Shown: positions 1-5,090 of the stretch, piece by piece
Layout of the letters: every line of letters starts with the position of its first letter
Numbering within the stretch: position 1 is the first letter of the stretch
Notes under the pieces: model-generated
Told to the model about the DNA's origin: nothing
The model's input: only the letters and a program-made list of their open reading frames with translations
Database searches by the model: none
Assembly (NCBI GenBank): GCA_964477115.1
Contig: CAYZCY010000048.1
Span: 1-8,524, forward strand
Direction: 5' to 3'
Length of the DNA: 8,524 nucleotides
Source: RGIG3135 sp964477115
GTDB taxonomy: Bacteria; Actinomycetota; Coriobacteriia; Coriobacteriales; Eggerthellaceae
Program-made: the position numbers and the translations under genes

Positions 1-780
1 GATGCCCTAGTACTGCCAGGCCAAGAGATATCAATCAACCTCACCCAATGCTGCCCCGAAACTAGCATCGAACCACAAGCTGGGCCCATCAGCATCTCCT
101 ACGAAGATGACGACTTGCTCATCTTAGACAAGCCTGCAGGTATAGTGGTGCACCCCAGTCGCGGTCACAAGGGCGGCACGCTTTGCAATTACGTCTCTCA
201 CTACCTGAGCGAAAAGGGAGAGCATCCAATCCCCCACCCCGTCAACCGCCTCGATCGAGAGACAAGCGGACTTGTCGTCTTCGCCAAACACGCGCACGCG
301 CAAAACCTCTTGGCAAAAGACCTGCATACCAAGCGCTTCGAACGCCACTATCTCGCGCTCTGCGAAGGGGACACGCCTGCCTTCGGCACCATTGACGCGC
401 CCATCGCGCGAATCACCGACGTCTACGGATCGTTTGGCGTACGCGAAGACGGAAAGCGAGCTGTCACTCATCTCAAGACGCTTGCACGCTTCTCCCATGA
501 TGAAGAAAACAAGCGCTTCTCTCTTACACAACTCACCCTGGAAACAGGCAGAACGCATCAGATCCGCGTACACATGAGCCACATTGGCCATCCCCTTTTG
601 GGCGACACAGCGTATGGAAAGGCCTCGTCGCTCATTGAAAGACCGGCCCTTCACTCCTGGAAGCTAAACCTCATCCATCCCGTCACTCAAAAGGCCATCC
701 ACCTTGAGTCACCGCTGCCGCAAGACATGACGCAACTCATTGAGCTGCCGGCTAGCTTCGGTTTAGCAGATCCCGAATGA
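1..780 (+). CDS. RluA/RluD-family 23S rRNA (or tRNA) pseudouridine synthase, 5'-truncated by the window edge
   Basis: Isomerises specific uridines to pseudouridine in structured RNA, most likely 23S rRNA. The reading frame is open from base 1 to the TGA at 778-780 (259 visible residues), so the gene starts left of the window. The TTG at 115 is internal because clear family sequence precedes it. Visible residues 1-30 look like the end of an N-terminal S4-like region. The catalytic domain begins with LLILDKPAGIVVHP (about 39-52). The catalytic motif is NRLDRETSG with the nucleophilic Asp at visible residue 85; most relatives have His instead of the Asn. TGRTHQIRVH and the following HPLLGDTAYG (about 182-206) are the usual C-terminal signature. 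The last 29 nt overlap the 3' end of the leftward tcdA-like gene. Family assignment is firm; the target uridine and the choice between rluD and paralogues cannot be settled. Confidence 0.93.
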   Translation, partial: DALVLPGQEISINLTQCCPETSIEPQAGPISISYEDDDLLILDKPAGIVVHPSRGHKGGTLCNYVSHYLSEKGEHPIPHPVNRLDRETSGLVVFAKHAHAQNLLAKDLHTKRFERHYLALCEGDTPAFGTIDAPIARITDVYGSFGVREDGKRAVTHLKTLARFSHDEENKRFSLTQLTLETGRTHQIRVHMSHIGHPLLGDTAYGKASSLIERPALHSWKLNLIHPVTQKAIHLESPLPQDMTQLIELPASFGLADPE

Positions 781-1477
781 CATAACCCGCGATCATCTGG
801 CCCATGATGGGCGGCATGTACGACATGGTGCCCAGACACGCACGCCGATCCGTCTGCGCAGCCCCGTCTTCCTGCACGGGCTTTGCCGGCTGCTCGCATG
901 AGTAGAGAACCCTGAGCGATTTGATACCACGAGCACGCGCCTGCTTGCGCATAGCTCGACAAAGCGGGCAATGCTGCGTTTCGTACAGATCGGCGAAGGC
1001 AAGCTTTGTCGGATCAAGCTTGTTTGCCGCCCCCATGCTCGAAATCAAAGCTATGCCCTTATCCTCGGCATATTGAGCCAGGGCAAGTTTCGCAGAAACG
1101 GTATCGATGGCATCCACGATGTAATCGATATCCTCGGGAAGAGAGCTCATGACCTCATCGAAGTTTTCGGGAAGCACGAAGACATCGCGTCCCTCAACCT
1201 TCACTTCGGGGTAGATATCGTGAGCCATGGCGCACATAACCTCGACTTTGCGTCGACCGACGGTGCTCTGGAAGGCAAGGGCCTGGCGATTCACATTGCT
1301 CAACTGAACCTCATCTCCATCGACGAAAACAAGGTGACCGACGCCGCCGCGCACCAGGGCCTCGGCACAGCTTGCGCCGACACCGCCAACGCCGAACACG
1401 ACCACGCAGGCCCCATCAAGCTTGGCGATTCCGTCTTCGCCCATCACGCGCCTCAAGCGGCTCTTTGCGTCTTCCAC
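752..1477 (-). CDS. tcdA: TcdA/YgdL-type E1-like enzyme, tRNA threonylcarbamoyladenosine dehydratase
   Basis: By family, this cytoplasmic enzyme uses ATP to dehydrate t6A37 of ANN-decoding tRNAs to the cyclic form ct6A. The ThiF/E1 fold is visible: FGVGGVGASCAEAL (residues 28-41) is the nucleotide-binding loop, DGDEVQLSNVNRQ (53-65) the E1 Asp/Arg signature, and DAIDTVSAKLAL (122-133) the second E1 element. The C-terminal CLGTMSYMPPIMG (214-226) fits Gram-positive YgdL-like proteins. A longer frame opens at 1531, but I chose GTG at 1475-1477: AGGAGG lies 5 nt upstream and family similarity begins there, giving 241 residues against about 268 in E. coli TcdA. Cysteines at 170, 173, 194 and 214 include a CPLC pair and could bind metal (inference). 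ThiF or MoeB is less likely, since no thiamin or molybdopterin gene is nearby. Confidence 0.85.
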   Translation of the reverse strand: MEDAKSRLRRVMGEDGIAKLDGACVVVFGVGGVGASCAEALVRGGVGHLVFVDGDEVQLSNVNRQALAFQSTVGRRKVEVMCAMAHDIYPEVKVEGRDVFVLPENFDEVMSSLPEDIDYIVDAIDTVSAKLALAQYAEDKGIALISSMGAANKLDPTKLAFADLYETQHCPLCRAMRKQARARGIKSLRVLYSCEQPAKPVQEDGAAQTDRRACLGTMSYMPPIMGQMIAGYVIRDLLNRS

Positions 1478-1495
1478 GTAAACCTCCTCTTCACA

Positions 1496-1530
1496 CCTCA
1501 CCATGATAGCGCTTTGAGTCCCAGTCCCCA
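1496..1530 (-). promoter_or_regulatory. Candidate promoter for the tcdA-like gene
   Basis: The leftward strand carries TATCAT at 1503-1508, five of six matches to the -10 consensus. The best -35 at 16-nt spacing is poor (TGGGGA, about three of six). It lies between the rplL terminator and the GTG start and would give a leader of about 20 nt containing the AGGAGG. It also overlaps the extended reading frame, which supports the shorter start. The alternative is read-through from rplL. Confidence 0.35.
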
Positions 1531-1553
1531 TCTTTCCGAGCGCTTAGCTTCGC

Positions 1554-1593
1554 GAAAAAGAAAAAGGGGTCGCCGCACTTCGCGACAACCCCT
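1554..1593 (-). terminator. Rho-independent terminator of the rplJL operon
   Basis: Read leftward, AGGGGTTGTCGC and GCGACCCCT pair (GGGG/CCCC and TCGC/GCGA with a 3-nt bulge) around an 8-nt loop. The interrupted T-run TTTTTCTTTTT follows. It lies 23 nt beyond the rplL stop codon and separates the ribosomal protein genes from tcdA. Confidence 0.9.
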
Positions 1594-1616
1594 GAACAAG
1601 CATCTGGTAACAAAAG

Positions 1617-1991
1617 TTACTTGATGGAGATAGCAGCGCCTGCCTCCTCGAGCTTGGCCTTGACTTCCTCGGCCTTGTCCTTGTTGACACCCTCGACAAC
1701 CGGAGCCGGAGCGCCCTCGACGAGAGCCTTAGCCTCCTTGAGGCCGAGACCGGTGATCTCGCGGACAACCTTGATGACGCCGATCTTCTGATCGCCGAAG
1801 CCCTCGAGGACAACGTCGAACTCAGTCTTCTCCTCAGCAGCAGCCTCAGCCGGAGCAGCAGCAACAGCAACAGCAGCCGGAGCAGCAGCGGAAACGCCAA
1901 AGGTCTCCTCGATGTCCTTAACGAGCTCGGAAGCCTCGAGAAGGGTCATCTCCTTCAGAGCCTCAATGATCTCTGCACGAGTAATAGCCAT
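1617..1991 (-). CDS. rplL: 50S ribosomal protein L7/L12
   Basis: Forms the multimeric ribosomal stalk that recruits and stimulates translation factors IF2, EF-Tu, EF-G and release factors; it is anchored to the ribosome through L10. The 124-residue product has the usual length and order: N-terminal dimerisation domain (about 1-33), Ala/Pro/Glu-rich hinge (34-54) and globular C-terminal domain (57-124) with the factor-binding stretch GVIKVVREITGLGLKEAKAL (71-90). The frame stays open to 2036, but the ATG at 1989-1991 is chosen because the product then begins with the conserved MAITRAEIIEALKEM and AAGGA lies about 8 nt upstream. It is second in the rplJ-rplL operon, 87 nt after rplJ, and is followed by a terminator. 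The neighbour beyond is tcdA, not rpoB as in many bacteria. Confidence 0.98.
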   Translation of the reverse strand: MAITRAEIIEALKEMTLLEASELVKDIEETFGVSAAAPAAVAVAAAPAEAAAEEKTEFDVVLEGFGDQKIGVIKVVREITGLGLKEAKALVEGAPAPVVEGVNKDKAEEVKAKLEEAGAAISIK

Positions 1992-2011
1992 GTTAGTAAT
2001 CCTTTCAAAGT

Positions 2012-2029
2012 GATCGGGTTTTTCCGATC
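2012..2029 (-). repeat. Six-base-pair hairpin upstream of the rplL ribosome binding site
   Basis: Leftward RNA contains GATCGG and CCGATC separated by an A-rich 6-nt loop, ending about 14 nt before the rplL AAGGA. It is not followed by a U-run, so it is not a terminator. It could affect rplL translation or mRNA processing; no function is proven. Confidence 0.5.
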
Positions 2030-2044
2030 GATCCATTTAATGTA

Positions 2045-2063
2045 AAGTTACGCGGCGCAACTT
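2045..2063 (-). repeat. Eight-base-pair hairpin in the rplJ-rplL spacer
   Basis: Read leftward, AAGTTGCG, a CCG loop and CGTAACTT form a stem with one G-U pair. It begins 15 nt beyond the rplJ stop. With the hairpin near the rplL start it makes the 87-nt spacer largely structured. There is no U-run to make it a terminator. Confidence 0.5.
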
Positions 2064-2078
2064 AGGCCGCTTTGCTGC

Positions 2079-2600
2079 TTACGCAGCTTCCTTCTGATCG
2101 GCAACTGCCTTGACGGCGCGAGCCAGACCAGACGGCAGACCGTTGACGCAAACGGCAAGACCGCGTGCGACGCCGTTGATAGCACCGGCGATCTGAGCGA
2201 GAAGCACCTCGCGAGACGGCAGAGCAGCGATTGCCTCCACCTCTGCGGCGGTGACAGCCTTGCCCTCCATGAGGCCGCCCTTGATCTCGAGTTTCTTGCT
2301 GGTCTTAGCGAACTCCTTCACAGCCTTTGCAGACGCAGCAACGTCAGCGCCGGAGAAGATAAACGCGCTCGGACCCTCAAGAATGTCGTCGAGGGTGGGC
2401 AGCTCAGCCTCGGAGAGAGCCAGGCGAACGAGCGTGTTCTTGTAAACCTTGATAGAAGCGTCAGCCTCGCGGATGGCCTTGCGAAGAGCCTCCATCTCCT
2501 TAACGGAGAGACCGCGATAGTCTACAACCCAAACAGCGCTCACGCCATCAAGGTCAGCCTTGACCTTGGCGAGCATCTCAGTGTTCTGAGCATTCGGCAT
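2079..2600 (-). CDS. rplJ: 50S ribosomal protein L10
   Basis: L10 binds 23S rRNA at the stalk base and carries the L7/L12 dimers; the L10-L12 complex also acts as the usual translational or attenuation repressor of its own mRNA. The 173-residue product has a typical length. VVDYRGLSVKEMEALR (25-40), VYKNTLVRLAL (52-62) and EGPSAFIF (75-82) are characteristic of the rRNA-binding domain. GLMEGKAV (109-116) and LPSREVLLAQIAGAI (127-141) follow, and residues from about 134 onward form the L12-binding helix. The frame is open to 2693, but ATG 2598-2600 is chosen because the upstream part covers the leader and AGGAGG is at 2613-2618. The 12-nt gap to the ATG is longer than ideal. It is first in the operon with rplL and preceded by a regulatory leader. 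Confidence 0.97.
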   Translation of the reverse strand: MPNAQNTEMLAKVKADLDGVSAVWVVDYRGLSVKEMEALRKAIREADASIKVYKNTLVRLALSEAELPTLDDILEGPSAFIFSGADVAASAKAVKEFAKTSKKLEIKGGLMEGKAVTAAEVEAIAALPSREVLLAQIAGAINGVARGLAVCVNGLPSGLARAVKAVADQKEAA

Positions 2601-2640
2601 ATGGTACGTACACCTCCTTTTTCCCAAACTCACGTTCCGC

Positions 2641-2673
2641 CCTTTTCGGGTGGGATCGAAGCCCGAGAAAAGG
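2641..2673 (-). repeat. Leader hairpin downstream of the attenuator, pairing the attenuator U-tract
   Basis: Leftward RNA CCTTTTCTCGGG can pair with CCCGAAAAGG further on (CCUUUU/AAAAGG and CGGG/CCCG, with a 2-nt bulge on one arm). Flanking GTTCC and GGAAC may extend it. The first arm contains the U-rich stretch that follows the attenuator stem, so the two structures probably influence each other (inference). Confidence 0.5.
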
Positions 2674-2707
2674 AACGACCCCTGCAATCTCAAGACGGCA
2701 GGGGTCG
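2665..2707 (-). terminator. Intrinsic terminator in the rplJ leader (attenuator)
   Basis: Read leftward, CGACCCCTGC and GCAGGGGTCG form a perfect 10-bp stem with a 12-nt loop, followed by TTCCTTTTCTC. It lies between the rplJ promoter and the rplJ start, so full operon expression requires read-through. Bacillus subtilis rplJL is controlled in this way by L10-L12 binding to the leader. A candidate competing stem is GGTCG/CGACC, spanning 2703-2729. The U-run is interrupted by C residues, which suggests incomplete termination. Confidence 0.75.
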
Positions 2708-2727
2708 ATAAGCTTTATGTATTACGA

Positions 2728-2790
2728 CCACCTCGGCGGGCCACTTTCGTGATTAAACCCTGTTTGGGTACCTGCTGTCTTAAGCAGCGG
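2728..2790 (-). promoter_or_regulatory. L10 leader element: binding site for the L10-L12 complex
   Basis: Leftward RNA carries AAGACAGCAGG, a small hairpin ACCC-AAACA-GGGT (2757-2769), UUUAAUCA, a CAC-GAAA-GTG tetraloop hairpin (2742-2751) and GCCGAGG (2731-2737). Order and conserved blocks (GACAG-AGG, UUAAUC, GCCGAGG) match the L10 leader motif as I remember it. GCAGG and CCCGC would close the fold with one A-C mismatch. AGCAG can instead pair with the upstream CUGCU (2771-2788), giving two mutually exclusive folds. The element lies about 20 nt before the attenuator stem, so autogenous control by L10-L12 is the likely role. Confidence 0.75.
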
Positions 2791-2807
2791 AACTATTCTG
2801 TTACGCA

Positions 2808-2822
2808 CTGTGAAAAACACAG
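2808..2822 (-). repeat. Hairpin at the predicted 5' end of the rplJL transcript
   Basis: CTGTG-TTTTT-CACAG (read leftward) is a 5-bp stem at or next to the expected transcription start. A 5'-terminal stem like this can protect an mRNA from decay; that role is inference. Confidence 0.45.
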
Positions 2823-2829
2823 CCTTTAT

Positions 2830-2857
2830 ATCATAGCGAATCGTAATACCTTGTCAA
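2830..2857 (-). promoter_or_regulatory. Strong sigma-A/sigma-70-type promoter of rplJL
   Basis: Perfect -35 TTGACA at 2852-2857, 16-nt spacer, and -10 TATGAT (five of six) at 2830-2835, all on the leftward strand. The predicted start is near 2823, giving a leader of about 223 nt before rplJ. The -35 box begins only 8 nt beyond the stop codon of the upstream membrane-protein gene, with no terminator between them. Confidence 0.85.
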
Positions 2858-2865
2858 TATACTTT

Positions 2866-4899
2866 TTATGCAGTCAGCGTATTTTCCGCATTAGCTTCAA
2901 GGCTTTCATCTGCGTCTTCATCCGAAGGAGCCGCCTGCGCTTCGTTTTCAATGGACTCCGTCATGGCCGTGGTGCCAATCTCGAGGACTGTATTGAGGGA
3001 ACCGGACTCTAGGTAGCTGAAGGTGATCGGGTCGCCCTCACGATAGCTGACGATCTCGATAAGCCCGGGCAGCGAGCAATCGAAGATGCCCTCAACACCG
3101 CTCAAGGTGACGTAGAAGTGCGAATTGCCTTCGATAACCGCCTGCGCCATGGTGCGGATGGTGCCGCTTGCGGACAGTGCGCTGCTCGTATCCGCAGTAC
3201 CAGAGGCAACGCCGTTAGAGGCCAGCAAAGCCTCGTAGTTCTTCTGGCACTCGGCCACGGTGGCACCCGTCGCAACGTTTTGGTAACGCTGGATGTCGAT
3301 CATGGCGAACTGCTTGGCAACGCCGGATGCATCCTTCAGGGCCATGAAGTAAGTGGGCTGGCCGTTAACGTTGATGAGCAAGGGGAAGGTGGCCTCATAG
3401 CCAAGGTCCTGAACCTGGCCTTCCGCCGACATCATGGCAGACTGCTCGGTTGCGCCAGGGACGCTGTAGAAGTGGGATTCCTGCGTACGCTGGTTCATCA
3501 AAACAATGCCGATGATGGAGTCGTCAGCAGTAGCGGAGGTAACTCCGGAATACACCCAGACGTCATCGTCCTTGGCGAGGTAGTTGTAACCGAGAAGACC
3601 ATCGGTACCCGGCGTGGTCTGCATGACGTTTTCCTGGCCGAGGAAGGAGTTCAGCCAACCGTTGTTGTACTTGCCATACCAGTTGTACTGCTGGATAAGC
3701 AGATCGGCGGGATACACGCCGTCAACCCACTGGGGGCACTCCTCAATGGCGAGATCCTGGCACTCGCCCGTGGTGGCATCGCATAGAACCACACGGCTAA
3801 TGGTGGTGCCGCCGAACAGGCCGATGGTACGGGTCTGCACCGGGCAGATCCACCAAGCGTGGCCCTCTTCGTCGATCTCGAAGGAGAAGTCGTCGAACAT
3901 GTAGAAGGGATAGCTCAGCTGCACGTGACGATAGATGTTGCGGAAGAGCGGCTCGGACTGAGAGTAGTAAATCGGGGAATCGCCCAGGCGCACGATTTCT
4001 GCATCCTGAGTGGTCATGTTGACCAGGGAGTACGCGGGAATACCGCCCTCGCGGTTAGTAAACCACTTGATCAGATCTGCGTAGCCAAGCGGGCTTACGC
4101 GAACCGGCTCACCCTGATAGTTGATCTGGCTGTACATCGTGGAGATCTCGAACTGGCTGACGTACTCGGGGATGGCGCCCATCTCGCGATTGCCGTAGAG
4201 GATGGCGATCTCTCGGTCGATGACCGGAATCTCGGAATAGTTGACCTCCTGGATGTCCTCGGCAAACTCAAGCGTGTCTGTCTGCAGAACGCTGGCGTAC
4301 TTTGCCGCGTTGCCAGGAATGACGGCAAAGGACAGAACCGCGCCCACAACGCCGACAAGCGCTACGGCAACCGGAATATAGGAAGCAAACTTGAAGGCCT
4401 TGGCCTTGCTTGCGCTCGGAGGACGAAGCTCATCGCCCTTGGCTGCGCTGCGGGACTTCCACGTGAGGAACAAGAACAGCGGCAGCAAGATAATGACGAT
4501 CGCGAACATCCACGTGTCAACGCTGTGGATGTTGATAGGCGGATGGAACCACCAGTAGGCGAACGCAAGGCAAAGCACCAGAAGAACGGCCAAGGCAATA
4601 AGGGCCTTCTTGCTGAAGCTCTTCAGCTTGTCGAAGAACGAAAGATCAATATGCGGCGTGTGCGCGCCTCCATGACCACCTCGCCCGCCACGGTCGTCCC
4701 CTGCGTCGGCACCCGCCTGTGAGCCCTGATCGCTAGCTGCCTGAGCGGGGTCCACGTTGATGGGCTCGCTTTTCTGCCCACCACCAAAGGGAGATTGGCC
4801 TCCTCCAAAAGGCGACTGCCCGCCGCCAACGTCACCCGTGTTGACGCCCGATTGCTTCAAGGCTTCAAGCAGGGCTTCGATACCTGATTGCTGCTTCAC
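2866..4899 (-). CDS. Unrecognised membrane-anchored protein with a large extracytoplasmic domain
   Basis: I do not recognise this 677-residue protein. It starts with a short helix (IEALLEALKQSG), then a Gly/Gln-rich disordered stretch with tandem GGGQSPF units (25-42) and an acidic to Gly/His-rich linker (50-83). Three hydrophobic segments follow: about 99-118 (after KK), 129-147 (followed by KSR) and 173-194. Positive charges place the N-terminus and the TM2-TM3 loop inside, so residues 195-677 lie outside. That domain is rich in Tyr, Trp, Phe and beta-type sequence with few cysteines, and ends in an acidic, low-complexity tail (about 650-677). The GTG at 4897-4899 is preceded by AAGGA at 6-nt spacing. 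A TATAAT lies upstream; no terminator lies between its stop and the rplJ promoter. A role in envelope integrity or sensing is possible, but nothing here shows a catalytic motif. Confidence 0.88.
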   Translation of the reverse strand: MKQQSGIEALLEALKQSGVNTGDVGGGQSPFGGGQSPFGGGQKSEPINVDPAQAASDQGSQAGADAGDDRGGRGGHGGAHTPHIDLSFFDKLKSFSKKALIALAVLLVLCLAFAYWWFHPPINIHSVDTWMFAIVIILLPLFLFLTWKSRSAAKGDELRPPSASKAKAFKFASYIPVAVALVGVVGAVLSFAVIPGNAAKYASVLQTDTLEFAEDIQEVNYSEIPVIDREIAILYGNREMGAIPEYVSQFEISTMYSQINYQGEPVRVSPLGYADLIKWFTNREGGIPAYSLVNMTTQDAEIVRLGDSPIYYSQSEPLFRNIYRHVQLSYPFYMFDDFSFEIDEEGHAWWICPVQTRTIGLFGGTTISRVVLCDATTGECQDLAIEECPQWVDGVYPADLLIQQYNWYGKYNNGWLNSFLGQENVMQTTPGTDGLLGYNYLAKDDDVWVYSGVTSATADDSIIGIVLMNQRTQESHFYSVPGATEQSAMMSAEGQVQDLGYEATFPLLINVNGQPTYFMALKDASGVAKQFAMIDIQRYQNVATGATVAECQKNYEALLASNGVASGTADTSSALSASGTIRTMAQAVIEGNSHFYVTLSGVEGIFDCSLPGLIEIVSYREGDPITFSYLESGSLNTVLEIGTTAMTESIENEAQAAPSDEDADESLEANAENTLTA
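4774..4827 (-). repeat. In-frame tandem repeat coding GGGQSPF units
   Basis: Two complete 21-nt units coding GGGQSPF and a third partial GGGQ (residues 25-42 of the membrane protein) lie in its cytoplasmic N-terminal tail. The units differ at some silent positions, so they are not a very recent duplication. Such Gly/Gln/Pro/Phe repeats are usually flexible linkers or weak interaction segments. Confidence 0.8.
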
Positions 4900-4942
4900 A
4901 CGCTATCCTTCCTCAAATAGTCATAAAACTCTTAGTGCTTAA

Positions 4943-4980
4943 CTCGTCCATTATAAGACAGTGCGCCCAGCCCCTTGCGG
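4943..4980 (-). promoter_or_regulatory. Candidate promoter of the membrane-protein gene
   Basis: A perfect TATAAT on the leftward strand at 4950-4955 would start transcription near 4943, about 44 nt before the GTG start. No good -35 lies 16-18 nt upstream (the sequence there is GC-rich), so it may be weak or depend on an activator. Confidence 0.5.
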
Positions 4981-5029
4981 AGCCGAGCGCACCATCATCA
5001 GTTTGTCAATTTTCGCAGCGGGGCTTTTT
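4969..5029 (+). terminator. Terminator-like inverted repeat, rightward-facing, between the membrane-protein gene and acnA
   Basis: On the + strand AGCCCC...TGCG pairs with CGCA...GGGGCT across a long loop of about 34 nt, followed by TTTTT at 5025-5029. The T-run faces right although both neighbours are transcribed leftward. In the leftward direction the same stem has A residues before it and no T-run after it, so it is not a clear acnA terminator. No rightward gene feeding it is visible. It may be fortuitous or stop antisense transcription. Confidence 0.35.
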
Positions 5030-5045
5030 GCTTATGCATCCGGAC

Positions 5046-5090
5046 AGGACTCCCAAGCGCCCATTCCGCGCGCAACTAAGCCAGAGTCCT
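5046..5090 (-). repeat. Inverted repeat spanning the acnA stop codon
   Basis: AGGACTC (in the last acnA codons) and GAGTCCT form a 7-bp stem around a 31-nt GC-rich loop that includes the TAG stop. There is no U-run after it. It may stabilise the 3' end or be chance. Confidence 0.3.

Noticed and set aside
971..1624. Long rightward open frame opposite tcdA
   Set aside because: It is antisense to a clear E1-like gene, lacks a recognisable family or ribosome binding site, and runs through the rplL terminator.
1544..1900. Leftward Leu/Arg-rich open frame overlapping rplL
   Set aside because: This low-complexity frame-shifted reading of the Ala-rich rplL hinge continues through the terminator.
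1992..2036. N-terminal extension of L7/L12 (15 extra residues)
   Set aside because: L7/L12 proteins begin with the short helix that starts at the ATG at 1989-1991, which has its own AAGGA.
2041..2078. Separate promoter for rplL in the rplJ-rplL spacer
   Set aside because: TTGCGC and AT-rich sequence are present, but no -10 box lies at suitable spacing; the region is better explained by a hairpin.
2601..2693. N-terminal extension of L10 (31 extra residues)
   Set aside because: It covers the leader hairpin and ribosome binding site; L10 similarity begins at the ATG at 2598-2600.
3118..4722. Two long rightward open frames (3118-3786 and 3859-4722) opposite the membrane-protein gene
   Set aside because: The leftward frame has a proper start, promoter, membrane segments and full length. 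The opposite frames read as reverse-strand shadows of a GC-rich gene.
4774..4827. CRISPR-like repeat
   Set aside because: The units are 21-nt in-frame coding repeats without spacers.
5004..5009. TTGACA on the leftward strand as the -35 of the membrane-protein gene
   Set aside because: It is 48 nt from the TATAAT, and no -10-like box lies 16-18 nt downstream of it.
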